From: Pseudomonas sp. B6002 | Lineage (GTDB): Bacteria; Pseudomonadota; Gammaproteobacteria; Pseudomonadales; Pseudomonadaceae | Length of the DNA: 64,000 nt | Reading direction: 5' to 3' | Assembly (NCBI RefSeq): GCF_013385985.1 | Contig: NZ_JACAOY010000023.1 | Location: 1 to 64,000 of the forward strand | Part shown: positions 49,351 through 64,000 of the stretch, one piece after another | How the letters are laid out: the number at the start of each line of letters is the position of its first letter | Position numbering within the stretch: position 1 is the stretch's first letter | The notes under the pieces: generated by a model | Seen by the model: only the letters and a program-made list of their open reading frames with translations | What the model was told of the DNA's origin: nothing | Database searches by the model: none | Program-made: the position numbers and the translations under genes

Positions 49351-50688
49351 TCAGGCGCAAACTTCAGTTACCAGTTTTGCCAGGTCTTCGGCATGGCCGC
49401 GAACCTGTATTTCGTCATCACCTTCGACCATGACACGCACCAAAGGCTCTGTGCCGGACTTGCGCAACAGCACCCGCCCACGCCCCGCCATTGCCAGGGT
49501 CACGCGCTCGCAGGCCTCTTTGACAGCCGGATGCTCGATCGGATTTTCACCGCCCGCAAAGCGCACATTGAGCAGCACTTGAGGACACTTGCGCAGCGCC
49601 TGACGGGCCTGGGCAAGGCTTTCTTCACGACGACGCAAGGACAACAGCACCTGCAGCGCGGCAATAATGGCATCGCCCGTTGTGGTGTGATGGAAGCACA
49701 CGACGTGCCCGGAGTTTTCACCCCCCACCTGCCAGTTGCGCTCCAACAGTTCTGCGATCACATAACGGTCGCCCACATTCGCGCGAACGAAAGGAATACC
49801 TAAATCCGCCAGGGCCAGTTCCAGCCCAAGATTGCTCATCAGCGTACCCACGACACCGCCTTGCAGCTTGCCACGCTCATGCAGGTCGCGGGCAATGATG
49901 AACAACAGCTCATCACCATCGACCACAGCACCGGTGTGATCAACCATCAGCACGCGATCGCCATCACCATCGAAGGCAATACCAAGGTCCGCATGCTCAG
50001 CCAGCACGGCCGCCTGCAGTTGCTCTGTATGGGTGGAGCCACAGTTTTCGTTGATGTTCAAACCATTCGGCTGAGCCGACAGCACCGTCACATCGGCGCC
50101 CAGCTCCTTGAACACACTCGGCGCAACCTTGTAGGTGGCGCCGTGAGCGCAATCGACAACAATTTTCAGACCGGCAAAATTGGTGCTGGTCGGCACGCTG
50201 CTCTTGCAGAACTCGATGTAGCGGCCGGAAGCGTCATTGATGCGCGACACCTTGCCCAGCTTGCTGGAGTCCACCACCGTCATTGGCGCATCCAGCAACT
50301 CTTCGATCATCAACTCGATCTCGTCCGGCAGCTTGGTGCCCTGGCCCGAGAAGAACTTGATGCCATTGTCATCATGAGGGTTGTGCGAGGCACTGATTAC
50401 GATACCGGCTTCAGCATGAAAGGTACGCGTCAGGTAAGCGATCGCCGGCGTTGGCATTGGGCCAAGCAGCATTACATCAGCACCGGCAGCGGACAAACCG
50501 GCCTCCAGCGCAGATTCAAACATGTACCCCGAAATACGGGTGTCCTTGCCCACCAGGATACGGCATGCACCCATGCTTCGGAACGCCATGCCTGCCGCCC
50601 AACCCAGCTTGAGCATGAAATCTGGAGTAATAGGAAACTCGCCGACCCGACCACGGATACCGTCGGTGCCAAAGTATTTTTTAGTCAT
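49351..50688 (-). CDS. glmM: GlmM, phosphoglucosamine mutase
   Basis: 445 residues. Converts glucosamine-6-P to glucosamine-1-P for UDP-GlcNAc, feeding peptidoglycan and LPS. Active-site serine loop [12 protein letters not shown], metal-binding DGDGDR, sugar-binding GGENSGH and phosphate-binding [10 protein letters not shown] are all intact. 16 bases after folP, so part of the ftsH-folP-glmM operon. Confidence 0.97.
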   Translation of the reverse strand: MTKKYFGTDGIRGRVGEFPITPDFMLKLGWAAGMAFRSMGACRILVGKDTRISGYMFESALEAGLSAAGADVMLLGPMPTPAIAYLTRTFHAEAGIVISASHNPHDDNGIKFFSGQGTKLPDEIELMIEELLDAPMTVVDSSKLGKVSRINDASGRYIEFCKSSVPTSTNFAGLKIVVDCAHGATYKVAPSVFKELGADVTVLSAQPNGLNINENCGSTHTEQLQAAVLAEHADLGIAFDGDGDRVLMVDHTGAVVDGDELLFIIARDLHERGKLQGGVVGTLMSNLGLELALADLGIPFVRANVGDRYVIAELLERNWQVGGENSGHVVCFHHTTTGDAIIAALQVLLSLRRREESLAQARQALRKCPQVLLNVRFAGGENPIEHPAVKEACERVTLAMAGRGRVLLRKSGTEPLVRVMVEGDDEIQVRGHAEDLAKLVTEVCA

Positions 50689-50704
50689 AAGTGCTCCATC
50701 ATTC

Positions 50705-51556
50705 TTATTCGGCTGATTCTACAGCGGCAATCATACGCACCACGTCCACAGTCTCCGCGACATCATGCACACGCAAGATACGCGCGCCCTTGGTCACCGC
50801 CAGCGCCGCCAGCGCAAGGCCGCCATACAGTCGCTCACCCACCGGACGGTTCAAGGCCAGCCCTATCATGCTCTTGCGCGAAACACCGACCAACAAGGGC
50901 CGACCAAGGGCATGCAAGGAATCCATATGCTTGAACAGGCTTAAATTGTGTTGCAGGGTCTTGGCGAAACCAAATCCCGGATCAAGGATGATCTTTTCCG
51001 CAGGAATTCCGACCGCAGCGCACTGCTCGACCCGCTCCGCGAGAAAGCCACTCACCTCACCCACAAGGTCATCATAGTGCGGGCTGTCTTGCATATTTCC
51101 GGGCTCGCCCAGCATGTGCATCAGGCATACCGGCAACCCGGTCGCCGCAGCTGCATCCAAGGCACCCTCGCGCTGGAGGGAACGCACATCATTGATCAAC
51201 CCGGCACCCAGGCGCGCAGCCTCGCGCATTACGGCTGGTGTTGAAGTATCAACCGAAATGATCACGTCCAGCTCGCGAGCAATGCGCTCGACGATAGGCG
51301 CCACCCGCTCCAGCTCCTCCAAAGGAGAGACCACGCGGGCGCCGGGACGAGTCGACTCACCACCGACATCGATCAATGTCGCGCCAGCCGCCACCATCGC
51401 CTCGGCATGACGCAACGCTGCATCAAGCTGGCTGAAACGGCCGCCATCGGAAAAGGAATCGGGGGTTACATTAAGAATGCCCATGACATGCGTATGGGCC
51501 AAATCAAGAACCCGATTGCCGCAAGGCAACCGGGTGGAGGACAACACAGAAGTCAT
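50705..51556 (-). CDS. folP: FolP, dihydropteroate synthase
   Basis: 283 residues, TIM barrel. Joins the FolK product with p-aminobenzoate; target class of sulfonamides. Signature loops [14 protein letters not shown] and GGESTRPGA are intact. 8 bases from the ftsH stop; the ftsH-folP-glmM order is widespread in gammaproteobacteria. Confidence 0.96.
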   Translation of the reverse strand: MTSVLSSTRLPCGNRVLDLAHTHVMGILNVTPDSFSDGGRFSQLDAALRHAEAMVAAGATLIDVGGESTRPGARVVSPLEELERVAPIVERIARELDVIISVDTSTPAVMREAARLGAGLINDVRSLQREGALDAAAATGLPVCLMHMLGEPGNMQDSPHYDDLVGEVSGFLAERVEQCAAVGIPAEKIILDPGFGFAKTLQHNLSLFKHMDSLHALGRPLLVGVSRKSMIGLALNRPVGERLYGGLALAALAVTKGARILRVHDVAETVDVVRMIAAVESAE

Positions 51557-51564
51557 TTCAAGCC

Positions 51565-53484
51565 TTAGTGGTCAGCTGCCGGGCCGCCGATCGGGTTTTC
51601 AGGGCGTTCGTTCTGAACCACTGGCGGGGTGCCAGAAGTGCCCGAACCGCCTTCCCAATCGCGAGGCTCACGAGGTGCGCGCCCCGCCATGATGTCGTCG
51701 ATCTGATCGGCATCAATGGTCTCGTACTTCATCAGCGCATCCGCCATGGCATCCAGCTTGTCGCGGTTGTCAGTCAGGATCTGCTTGGCCGTGCCGTAGC
51801 ACTGGTCAATGATGCTGCGTACTTCGGAGTCAATCAGCTTGGCTGTCTCGCCGGAGAAACTGGCGTTTTGACCGCCACCACCACGGCCCAGGAACACTTC
51901 GCCTTCTTCTTCGGCGTACATCAATGGGCCTAGTTTTTCCGACAGGCCCCACTTGGTGACCATGTTCCGGGCAATCTGGCTGGCACGCATGATGTCGTTG
52001 GAAGCGCCGGTAGTGACACCGTCGAAGCCCAAGGTCATCTCTTCTGCAATACGACCACCGTACAGCGAGCAGATCTGGCTGATCAGCGCCCGCTTGGAGA
52101 GGCTGTAGCGATCCTCTTCCGGCAGGAACATGGTGACACCCAGTGCCCGACCACGAGGAATGATCGACACTTTGTAGACCGGGTCATGCTCAGGCACGAC
52201 GCGACCGACAATGGCGTGACCGGCTTCGTGGTAAGCCGTGTTCTGCTTTTCTTTCTCGGACATGACCATGGACTTGCGCTCGGCGCCCATCATGATCTTG
52301 TCTTTCGCCAGTTCGAACTCTTTCATCTCGACGATACGCTTGCCGGTACGGGCAGCGAACAACGAAGCCTCGTTGACCAGGTTGGCCAGGTCGGCACCGG
52401 AGAAGCCCGGAGTACCCCGTGCGATCACGGCCGGAGCCACGTCATCACCCATCGGCACTTTGCGCATGTGTACTTTCAGGATCTGCTCACGACCACGGAT
52501 GTCCGGCAAGCCCACCACAACCTGACGGTCGAAGCGGCCTGGACGCAGCAACGCAGGGTCCAATACGTCCGGACGGTTGGTTGCAGCGATGACGATGATG
52601 CCGTCATTCATTTCAAAGCCGTCCATCTCAACCAGCAACTGGTTAAGGGTTTGCTCACGCTCGTCATGACCGCCGCCCATGCCGGCGCCACGATGGCGAC
52701 CAACGGCGTCGATTTCATCGATGAAGATGATGCACGGCGCGTGTTTCTTGGCCTGCTCGAACATGTCGCGAACGCGGCTTGCACCGACACCCACGAACAT
52801 CTCGACGAAGTCAGAACCGGAAATGGTGAAGAAAGGCACCTTGGCCTCGCCCGCAATGGCCTTGGCCAGCAGGGTCTTACCGGTACCTGGCGGGCCCACC
52901 ATCAGCACACCGCGAGGAATGCGGCCGCCCAGACGCTGGAATTTGCCCGGATCACGCAGGAACTCAACCAGTTCGCCGACTTCTTCCTTGGCTTCATCGC
53001 AACCTGCGACGTCAGCCAGAGTGGTCTTCACCTGGTCTTCGGACAGCAGGCGCGCCTTGCTCTTGCCGAAGCTCATCGGCCCGCCCTTGCCCCCCGCGCC
53101 ACCTTGCATCTGGCGCATGAAGAACATGAACACGGCGATGATCACCAGGATCGGGAAGCTGGCTACCAGCAATTGGGTCCAGATGCTTTGCTGCTCAGGC
53201 TGCTTGCCTTCGACAACCACGTGGTTATCCACCAGGTCGCCGATCAGACCGTTGTCCTGAATGGCCGGACGAATGGTCTTGAAGCTGTCGCCATCGTTGC
53301 GCTTGCCGGTGATCACGTAGCCATCAACCGCTACGCGCTCGACCTTGCCATCCTTAACTTGCTGGATGAAGTCGGAATAGTTGAGGGTCTGCGGCTCGTT
53401 AGGGCTGGAGAAGTTGTTCATCACCGTCACCAGGACAGCCGCGATGATCAACCACAGGATCAGATTCTTTGCCATATCGTTCAA
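51565..53484 (-). CDS. ftsH: FtsH, ATP-dependent zinc metalloprotease
   Basis: 639 residues from a TTG at 53484, which has GAGGG about 8 bases upstream; ATG at 53475 would give 636 with poor spacing. Two transmembrane helices (about 5-22 and 103-123) flank a periplasmic loop. AAA+ core with Walker A GPPGTGKT, Walker [10 protein letters not shown] and the SRH; protease motif HEAGH near residue 418. Membrane-bound quality control, and turnover of LpxC and RpoH in E. coli. The C-terminus is Gly/Pro/Glu-rich. Confidence 0.96.
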   Translation of the reverse strand: MNDMAKNLILWLIIAAVLVTVMNNFSSPNEPQTLNYSDFIQQVKDGKVERVAVDGYVITGKRNDGDSFKTIRPAIQDNGLIGDLVDNHVVVEGKQPEQQSIWTQLLVASFPILVIIAVFMFFMRQMQGGAGGKGGPMSFGKSKARLLSEDQVKTTLADVAGCDEAKEEVGELVEFLRDPGKFQRLGGRIPRGVLMVGPPGTGKTLLAKAIAGEAKVPFFTISGSDFVEMFVGVGASRVRDMFEQAKKHAPCIIFIDEIDAVGRHRGAGMGGGHDEREQTLNQLLVEMDGFEMNDGIIVIAATNRPDVLDPALLRPGRFDRQVVVGLPDIRGREQILKVHMRKVPMGDDVAPAVIARGTPGFSGADLANLVNEASLFAARTGKRIVEMKEFELAKDKIMMGAERKSMVMSEKEKQNTAYHEAGHAIVGRVVPEHDPVYKVSIIPRGRALGVTMFLPEEDRYSLSKRALISQICSLYGGRIAEEMTLGFDGVTTGASNDIMRASQIARNMVTKWGLSEKLGPLMYAEEEGEVFLGRGGGGQNASFSGETAKLIDSEVRSIIDQCYGTAKQILTDNRDKLDAMADALMKYETIDADQIDDIMAGRAPREPRDWEGGSGTSGTPPVVQNERPENPIGGPAADH

Positions 53485-53675
53485 TTAACTACCCTCTGAA
53501 GCAAGCTCCGCTACTGGCGCGCGCTTCGCATGATATTCACCGGCCTAACTTACTACATTACCTACAACTCTGGCAGGCGCCGTCTGTAACCCTTTGTGAA
53601 ACTTTGACTACACAATATTCGTAAAGCTTCGTGACGAAAGCGATATAAAAAAACCTATCGACTCCCTTCAAACCT

Positions 53676-54326
53676 TTAAAGACGCTCATCGCTGGCGGCG
53701 CCTTCAATGCCACGGAACCCCCGCGCCAATAGGTATTGCTCGCGAGACCGGTCCCGGGAAGAGTCCGGCTTGCGCATCTGTACCTTGTCAAACAGCTTGC
53801 GGATGTTCTTGTGGTACTCGTCGAAGCCTTCACCCTGGAAGACCTTGACCAGAAAATCACCACCCGGGCGCAATACCCGCCCGGCCAGATCCAGTGCCAA
53901 CTCGCACAGGAACATGGCTCGCGGCATATCAACAGCCGGTAATCCACTCATATTGGGGGCCATGTCGGAAATCACAAGGTCTACCTGCGAATTTCCCACA
54001 GCTTCCAGGATCTCGGCCAATACGGCGTCCTGGGTAAAGTCGCCATGCACGAAGGTCACGTCAGGGATGCTGTCCATCTCAAGGATGTCGGACGCAATCA
54101 ACCGGCCTTGCCCACCAATCAGACGACTGGCCACCTGGGACCAGCCACCCGGGGCGGCGCCCAGGTCGATCACGCTCATGCCGGGGCGAAACAATTTGTC
54201 CTTGTCCTGGAGCTCCAGCAGCTTGTAGCTGGCCCGGGAACGGTAACCGTCCTTCTGCGCCTTTTTGACGTAAGGATCGTTGAAATGCTCTTGCAGCCAC
54301 TTAAGGCTAGTTTTGGAACGGGCCAC
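53676..54326 (-). CDS. rlmE: RlmE, 23S rRNA 2'-O-methyltransferase
   Basis: 216 residues (also RrmJ/FtsJ). Methylates U2552 of the A-loop. SAM-binding motif [13 protein letters not shown] and the K-D-K-E tetrad (Lys in [15 protein letters not shown], Asp in SDMAPN, Lys in LVKVFQ) are present. The rlmE-ftsH pair is conserved; the 191-base gap to ftsH shows no clear promoter or heat-shock site. Divergent from yhbY. Confidence 0.95.
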   Translation of the reverse strand: MARSKTSLKWLQEHFNDPYVKKAQKDGYRSRASYKLLELQDKDKLFRPGMSVIDLGAAPGGWSQVASRLIGGQGRLIASDILEMDSIPDVTFVHGDFTQDAVLAEILEAVGNSQVDLVISDMAPNMSGLPAVDMPRAMFLCELALDLAGRVLRPGGDFLVKVFQGEGFDEYHKNIRKLFDKVQMRKPDSSRDRSREQYLLARGFRGIEGAASDERL

Positions 54327-54431
54327 GGGCCACCTCGAAAATAAAACGGGTCGTGATTAACTGGGCGGTCCCGGACTCCCTCGGGTAAACTGGCCGCCGC
54401 TTTTTACAAGATCAGACGCAGGGGTCAGATT

Positions 54432-54740
54432 ATGCCGCTCACTCAAGAGCAGAAGAAACAGTACAAATCCATTGGCCACCATCTGAAACCAGTTCTGATT
54501 GTGGCAGACAACGGTTTGACTGAAGGTGTGTTAGCCGAATTCGAACGCGCGCTGAACGATCACGAACTGATCAAGATCAAGGTCAACATCCTCGACCGCG
54601 AGGCGCGCCTGGCTGCCATTGCAGAACTGTGCAAGGTTGGCAAAGCGGACCTGGTCCAGGTCATCGGCAAGATGGCGCTGCTGTATCGCAAGAACTTCAG
54701 CGTCAACAAGCAACTGTCGAACGTTCATCGCTTCAAATGA
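54432..54740 (+). CDS. yhbY: YhbY, ribosome-assembly RNA-binding protein
   Basis: 102 residues, CRM domain with the GxxG-type loop and typical N-terminus (LTQEQKKQYKSIGHHLKPVLIV). Associates with pre-50S particles. AGGGGTC precedes the ATG. Divergent from rlmE; the yhbY-rlmE-ftsH arrangement is conserved. Confidence 0.94.
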   Translation: MPLTQEQKKQYKSIGHHLKPVLIVADNGLTEGVLAEFERALNDHELIKIKVNILDREARLAAIAELCKVGKADLVQVIGKMALLYRKNFSVNKQLSNVHRFK

Positions 54741-54749
54741 TTCAAAGGG

Positions 54750-55154
54750 TCACGGGCGCGCTTCGCGTGCCCCGCCACTCCACCCGGGCGCCGGCTGTAT
54801 AACCAGCACCAGGCCGGAAAACCCTAGCACAAGATAGCTGAATAGCTGCCAGCGCAACGCTTCCGGCAACCATACATGCACCGCGCAAAACATTGCACAT
54901 GCATACAGCGCCATCAACAGCAGTTGGCCGCGAATATCCCGCCACAAACTCCCCAGGCCTTCAGCCTTGATCAGCACCAGCGCCTGGAGAATCACGCACG
55001 CCGCCGCAAAACCCACCAGCAGCGCACTCAGTAGTCCGTCGATCTCATCGATCAGCAATGGCGCCAGGCCAATCAGGCCCAACGCTGGTAAAACACCAAT
55101 ATGCAGCAGCCATAGGCCACCCACCCAAAGCATCTGGGTGAGTTGCCACAGCAT
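54750..55154 (-). CDS. small integral membrane protein, DUF4149-like
   Basis: 134 residues from the ATG at 55154, with four hydrophobic helices (QMLWVGGLWLLHIGVLPAL; SALLVGFAAACVILQALVL; QLLLMALYACAMFCAV; LFSYLVLGFSGLVLVI). A TTG at 55205, overlapping the end of greA, is an alternative giving 151 residues. No Shine-Dalgarno is visible before 55154; instead a 9-bp hairpin ends directly at the ATG. Function unknown. Convergent with yhbY, 9 bases apart. Confidence 0.75.
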   Translation of the reverse strand: MLWQLTQMLWVGGLWLLHIGVLPALGLIGLAPLLIDEIDGLLSALLVGFAAACVILQALVLIKAEGLGSLWRDIRGQLLLMALYACAMFCAVHVWLPEALRWQLFSYLVLGFSGLVLVIQPAPGWSGGAREARP

Positions 55155-55182
55155 GGCGCCCGCACGAAGCGGGCGCCGCCTT

Positions 55183-55655
55183 TCAGACGTGACGAACTTC
55201 AACAATCTCGTACTCGGTCACGCCGCCAGGCGTCTTGACGGTCACCACATCACCCTCTTCCTTGGCAATCAAGGCGCGGGCCAGTGGCGAACCGACGGAG
55301 ATTTTGCCGAGTTTAAAGTCAGCTTCGTCTTCGCCCACGATGTGGTAAACCACGCTTTCGTCAGTTTCAACGTTGGCGATTTCCACGGTCGTACCGAAAA
55401 TCACCTTACCGGTCTTCGGAATCGTCGTCACGTCGATGACCACCGAGTTCTGCAGACGGCCTTCGATGTCACGGATACGCGCTTCGACCATACCTTGCTG
55501 CTCGCGAGCAGCGTGGTATTCGGCGTTTTCCTTGAGGTCACCCAGCTCGCGGGCCGTACCGATGTCCTGGCTCAGCTTTGGACGTACGACCTTGGTCAGA
55601 TGGGCGTGCTCCTCTTCCAGGGCCTTGAAGCCCTGGACGGTCATTGGGTATTTGG

Positions 55656-55659
<4 letters not shown>
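55183..55659 (-). CDS. greA: GreA, transcript cleavage factor
   Basis: 158 residues. Inserts its coiled coil into the RNA polymerase secondary channel and rescues backtracked complexes. Tip acidic residues lie in [15 protein letters not shown] (Asp and Glu), and the C-terminal FKBP-like domain follows. Start overlaps the carB stop by four bases (ATGA). Competes for the same channel as DksA, also in this window. Confidence 0.97.
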
Positions 55660-58877
<3,218 letters not shown>

Positions 58878-58982
58878 GGGTTTGTCACTCAAATCCGCAG
58901 GTCAGTCGGCAAGCCGTCTTGAACAATCTTTGAAGAGCCTGCGGGGGCCACCGATGCTCGGGGCCGCCCGCAGACCACTTAC

Positions 58983-60119
58983 TCAGCGTCGCTTGGCCAT
59001 CTCATTGATGAAACGGTCGAACAGCGGCGCTACGTCGTTCGGGCCCGGGCTTGCTTCAGGGTGGCCCTGGAAGCTGAACGCGCTCTTGTCGGTGCGCTCG
59101 ATGCCTTGCAGGGAGCCGTCGAACAGCGACTTGTGAATCGCACGAACGTTGCTCGGCAAGGTCGCTTCATCTACCGCAAAACCGTGGTTCTGGCTGGTGA
59201 TCATCACAACGCCGGTATCCAGGTCCTGCACAGGGTGGTTGGCACCGTGGTGGCCGTGGCCCATTTTCAGGGTCTTGGCGCCGGAAGCCAGGGCCAGCAG
59301 TTGGTGACCAAGGCAGATGCCGAATACCGGAATCTCGGTTTCCAGTACGTCCTTGATGGCCTGGATGGCGTAGTCGCATGGCTCAGGATCGCCTGGGCCG
59401 TTAGACAGGAACACGCCGTCTGGCTGCAGAGCGAGTACGTCGCTGGCTGGGGTCTGCGCTGGCACTACGGTCACGCGGCAACCGCGCTCGACCAGCATGC
59501 GCAGGATGTTGTACTTGACGCCGTAGTCGTAGGCCACCACGTGGTAAGGCAGGTCTGCGGCTTCGATGGTCGCGTGGCTGTCGGTTTTCAAGTCCCAGAC
59601 AGTGGAGCGCCACTCATACTTCTCTTTAACGCTGACAACTTTCGCCAGGTCCATGCCTTTCAGGCCAGGGAAACCTTGCGCTGCGGCGATCGCCGCCTCT
59701 TCGGAGATATTGTCACCGACCATGATGCAGCCGTTCTGCGAACCTTTTTCACGCAGGATGCGCGTGAGGCGGCGCGTATCGATACCAGCGATCGCCACAA
59801 CGTTGTTGGCTTTCAGGTAATCGGACAGCGACATCGTGTTACGCCAGTTGCTCGCAACCAGTGGCAGGTCACGAATCACCAGACCGGCCGACCAGACACG
59901 ATCAGACTCGACGTCTTCCGGTGTAGTACCGGTGTTGCCGATGTGCGGATAGGTCAGGGTAACGATCTGCTGGGCGTAGGAAGGATCGGTAAGGATTTCC
60001 TGATAGCCGGTCATGGCAGTGTTAAACACTACCTCTCCAACGGTTTGACCGTCGGCTCCAATGGCTTCGCCGCGAAAAATGCTGCCATCAGCAAGGGCGA
60101 GTATGGCTGGCTTAGTCAA
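58983..60119 (-). CDS. carA: CarA, carbamoyl-phosphate synthase small (glutaminase) subunit
   Basis: 378 residues. The start is TTG at 60119, with GGGAGG six bases upstream. C-terminal class I glutamine amidotransferase with nucleophile Cys in GICLGHQLL and the His/Glu pair in GHPEASPG. Supplies ammonia to CarB through a tunnel. The leader carries a terminator-type hairpin spanned by a short open frame whose stop overlaps this TTG (TTGA). Confidence 0.96.
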   Translation of the reverse strand: MTKPAILALADGSIFRGEAIGADGQTVGEVVFNTAMTGYQEILTDPSYAQQIVTLTYPHIGNTGTTPEDVESDRVWSAGLVIRDLPLVASNWRNTMSLSDYLKANNVVAIAGIDTRRLTRILREKGSQNGCIMVGDNISEEAAIAAAQGFPGLKGMDLAKVVSVKEKYEWRSTVWDLKTDSHATIEAADLPYHVVAYDYGVKYNILRMLVERGCRVTVVPAQTPASDVLALQPDGVFLSNGPGDPEPCDYAIQAIKDVLETEIPVFGICLGHQLLALASGAKTLKMGHGHHGANHPVQDLDTGVVMITSQNHGFAVDEATLPSNVRAIHKSLFDGSLQGIERTDKSAFSFQGHPEASPGPNDVAPLFDRFINEMAKRR

Positions 60120-60164
60120 GAAGACCTCCCGTAAATAAAGCCTGAAAGGGCGATCGCAGGTTGT

Positions 60165-60202
60165 AAAAAAGCGGAGTGACGTATGGACACGTCACCCCGC
60201 TT
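60165..60202 (-). promoter_or_regulatory. intrinsic terminator in the carA leader (possible attenuator)
   Basis: AAGCGGGGTGACGT / ACGTCACTCCGCTT (one G-U pair) with a 6-nt loop, followed by TTTTTTAC on the minus strand, ending 46 bases before carA. It lies downstream of the predicted carA promoter and of the dapB terminator, so it should control carAB only. A 30-codon GTG frame (60208-60116) runs through it. Confidence 0.65.
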
Positions 60203-60226
60203 GTTCACTGAATTATTCTGCGCGCT

Positions 60227-60278
60227 TTTAGTGGACACACTAAAGCTGTAGCTTACAGAAAAAGGCTTTTTTGGTCCA
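60227..60278 (-). promoter_or_regulatory. carA promoter region with dyads
   Basis: TGGACC (60278-60273), 17-nt spacer, TAAGCT (60255-60250) on the minus strand. The dyad TTTAGTG-GACA-CACTAAA is at 60227-60244, at or just after the start. Upstream GCGAC-N5-GTCGC (60308-60322) carries TGTCGC-like halves reminiscent of ArgR sites. Assignments are inferred. Confidence 0.4.
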
Positions 60279-60331
60279 CCGCTAATGAGCCTTAAAGGCA
60301 GGGGAATGCGACAGGACGTCGCTTAGCGGGT

Positions 60332-60369
60332 AAAAACGGGGCCTAAGCATAAGCTTGAGGCCCCGTTTT
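60332..60369 (-). terminator. intrinsic terminator of dapB
   Basis: AAAACGGGGCCT / AGGCCCCGTTTT with an AAGC-rich loop and a TTTTTA tail on the minus strand, 10 bases past the dapB stop. Confidence 0.93.
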
Positions 60370-60378
60370 AGCTACTGA

Positions 60379-62320
<1,942 letters not shown>

Positions 62321-62638
62321 AAGTCTTTGCACTCTTAAGGACGTTCAGCCAGACCCTCCTGAGCCTTGCCAAACTCGTTGAGCCCCAATACAGGCCCGGA
62401 CCCAACTCACGTCAATTCAACGATCCTGGTCATTACTACTTTTTAGCCAGGGACCCGGCCAAAAGTGCGGTATTTACTGCTCGGAAAGCAGGAGCATTCC
62501 CGATCACACCGCCAGCATCCGCACGTTGTCGCATGCTGTAAAAATTCGCATACCCCAGACACGCCAACGCGGGAGCAAGCTCCCGCGCGGCGACATCCTA
62601 CCAGTCACCGCTTGATAGCGGTCAACCGGGCGACCAAC
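62321..62638. other. dnaK-dnaJ intergenic region
   Basis: 318 bases, long for a dnaK-dnaJ spacer. It holds two hairpins: ACCGCT/AGCGGT just after dnaK (62618-62634) and the REP-like palindrome at 62568-62587. No T-run follows either. I see no clear sigma32 promoter or gene. Confidence 0.5.
62568..62587. repeat. single REP-like palindrome
   Basis: CGCGGGAGC-AA-GCTCCCGCG, a 9-bp perfect stem. It resembles the GGGAGCTTGCTCCC heads of another Pseudomonas REP subgroup but occurs singly. Confidence 0.55.
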
Positions 62639-64000
62639 TTACTTCTGGTCTTTGACTTCTTCGAACTCGGCATCGACAACGTCGTCGTGCTTGGCTTCAG
62701 GTTCTGCGTGCTGTGCAGCGCCTTCTGCCGGCTGGCCTTGCTCGGCGTACATCTTCTGAGCGACTGGCGCGGAGACTTTCGACAGTTCCTCAACCTTGGC
62801 TTCGATGGCAGCCTTGTCGTCGCCTTTGATAGCGGCTTCCAGGGCAACCACGGCAGCTTCGATCGCGGTCTTCTCTTCGGCAGTCACTTTGTCGCCAGCA
62901 TCAGCGACCATTTTGCGCGTCGAGTGAACCAGGGCATCACCTTGGTTACGTGCACCGGCCAGCTCTGCGAACTTGGCGTCTGCATCGGCGTTGGCTTCAG
63001 CATCACGAATCATCTGTTGAATTTCTTCATCAGACAGACCGGAGTTGGCCTTGATGGTGATCTTCTGCTCTTTGCCAGTGGCCTTGTCCTTGGCACCTAC
63101 GTGCAGGATGCCGTTGGCGTCGATGTCGAAGGTCACTTCGATCTGTGGCACACCACGTGGCGCTGGTGGAATCTCGGCCAGGTCGAACTTGCCCAGGGAC
63201 TTGTTCTGAGCAGCCTGCTTACGCTCACCTTGCAGCACGTGAATGGTCACAGCGCCCTGGTTGTCGTCGGCAGTCGAGAACACTTGCGATTTCTTGGTAG
63301 GAATCGTGGTGTTTTTCTCGATCAGCGCAGTCATTACGCCACCCATGGTTTCGATACCCAGGGTCAGCGGGCTCACGTCCAGCAGCAGCACGTCTTTTAC
63401 GTCACCGGCCAATACCGCGCCCTGGATGGCAGCACCCATGGCAACCGCTTCGTCCGGGTTCACGTCTTTACGTGCTTCCTTGCCGAAGAACTCGGTCACT
63501 TTCTGCTGTACCAGTGGCATACGGGTCTGACCGCCCACCAGAATCACGTCGTTGATGGAACCAACGTCGATACCGGCGTCTTTCAGCGCGATGCGGCAAG
63601 GTTCGATGGTGCGCTGAACCAGGTCTTCAACCAGTGCTTCCAACTTGGCGCGAGAGATCTTCACGTTCAAGTGCTTAGGACCGGTGGCATCTGCAGTGAT
63701 GTACGGCAGGTTCACGTCGGTCGACATGCTCGAGGACAGCTCGATCTTGGCCTTCTCGGCAGCTTCTTTCAGACGCTGCATGGCCAGCGGATCACCCTTG
63801 AGGTTCATGCCGCTTTCTTTCTTGAATTCGTCAACGAGGTAGTCGATCAGACGAATGTCAAAGTCTTCACCACCCAGGAAGGTGTCACCGTTGGTGGCCA
63901 ACACTTCGAACTGGTGCTCGCCGTCAACTTCAGCGATCTCGATGACCGACACGTCGAACGTACCGCCACCCAGGTCATAAACGATCACAGTGTGGTCGCC
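62639..64000 (-). CDS. dnaK: DnaK, Hsp70 chaperone (5' part beyond window)
   Basis: Partial: 453 C-terminal residues, entering at [18 protein letters not shown], so most of the first half of the ATPase domain lies outside. The ATPase phosphate-2 motif YDLGGGTFD, the hinge motif [12 protein letters not shown] and linker [19 protein letters not shown] (cited parts VLLLDV, LTLGIET) are present, followed by the substrate-binding domain, lid, and the acidic C-terminal EEV-like tail ([12 protein letters not shown]). Confidence 0.97.
   Translation of the reverse strand, partial: GDHTVIVYDLGGGTFDVSVIEIAEVDGEHQFEVLATNGDTFLGGEDFDIRLIDYLVDEFKKESGMNLKGDPLAMQRLKEAAEKAKIELSSSMSTDVNLPYITADATGPKHLNVKISRAKLEALVEDLVQRTIEPCRIALKDAGIDVGSINDVILVGGQTRMPLVQQKVTEFFGKEARKDVNPDEAVAMGAAIQGAVLAGDVKDVLLLDVSPLTLGIETMGGVMTALIEKNTTIPTKKSQVFSTADDNQGAVTIHVLQGERKQAAQNKSLGKFDLAEIPPAPRGVPQIEVTFDIDANGILHVGAKDKATGKEQKITIKANSGLSDEEIQQMIRDAEANADADAKFAELAGARNQGDALVHSTRKMVADAGDKVTAEEKTAIEAAVVALEAAIKGDDKAAIEAKVEELSKVSAPVAQKMYAEQGQPAEGAAQHAEPEAKHDDVVDAEFEEVKDQK

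Noticed and set aside
53485-53675. Heat-shock (sigma32) promoter for ftsH
   Set aside because: No CTTGAA-N14-CCCCAT-like pair is visible in the rlmE-ftsH gap.

Overview
The window is a chromosomal core segment from a Pseudomonas of the P. fluorescens group. The evidence is the gene order (msrQ-msrP-pssA-ilvCHI ... mrcB ... cbrAB-crcZ-pcnB-folK-panBC-pgi-acs ... pnp-rpsO-truB-rbfA-infB-nusA-rimP-tRNA-fMet ... carBA-dapB-dnaJ-dnaK). As I recall it, this is collinear with the P. aeruginosa PAO1 PA4690-PA4761 segment. Pseudomonas-specific RNAs (PrrF-type and CrcZ), the LpoP/PBP1b pair and three fluorescens-type REPIN repeats support the assignment. I see no insertion sequence, prophage, integrase or CRISPR array; it reads as vertically inherited backbone.

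Layout. 1-170: tandem promoters that appear to drive an rRNA operon leaving the left edge. 177-6158 (minus): methionine sulfoxide repair (msrPQ), phosphatidylserine synthase, and the ilvIHC branched-chain amino acid genes with a long leader. 6590-9994 (minus): PBP1b with its lipoprotein activator LpoP and a YqcC protein. 10113-12583 (plus): a two-domain kinase-like protein, a pentapeptide-repeat protein and a TfoX C-domain protein. 12662-15979: an iron-responsive block with a PrrF sRNA behind a Fur box, a heme ABC transporter (hmuTUV), and a divergent small Rieske protein with a second Fur-like box. 15976-19598: sfsA, an aminotransferase, dksA and gluQ. 19661-24785: the carbon-control module cbrX-cbrA-cbrB-crcZ, with visible CbrB sites, a sigma54 promoter and six CA motifs in CrcZ. 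24926-34803 (plus): pcnB-folK, panBC, pgi, acs, an MpaB-like oxygenase gene and an RlmI-like methyltransferase. 34879-38721: a large DUF748 protein convergent with a secreted BON-domain protein. 38967-48524 (minus): the pnp-rpsO-truB-rbfA-infB-nusA-rimP transcription/translation cluster, two tRNAs and secG. 48529-64000: tpiA, glmM, folP, ftsH, rlmE, yhbY, a DUF4149-like gene, greA, carB, carA, dapB, dnaJ and the 3' part of dnaK.

Links between the genes. CbrAB activates crcZ; CrcZ titrates Hfq/Crc. A near-perfect Hfq/Crc target sits on the Shine-Dalgarno of acs, about 6 kb downstream, so sensor, regulator, decoy RNA and a candidate target are all in one window. PrrF and hmuTUV are both probably Fur-controlled and are transcribed toward each other.

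I found no unrecognised multi-gene system. The best leads are regulatory: (i) a candidate sigma54 promoter with a 12-bp dyad at enhancer distance upstream of the BON-domain gene; (ii) a 15-bp hairpin that buries the msrP Shine-Dalgarno; (iii) a carA leader with an intrinsic terminator spanned by a 30-codon open frame; (iv) four GTAACA repeats upstream of panB; (v) a likely leaderless mrcB mRNA; (vi) three tandem hairpins between tRNA-fMet and rimP. Long open frames opposite carB, cbrA, infB, pnp, ilvI and pgi are treated as shadows of GC-rich coding.
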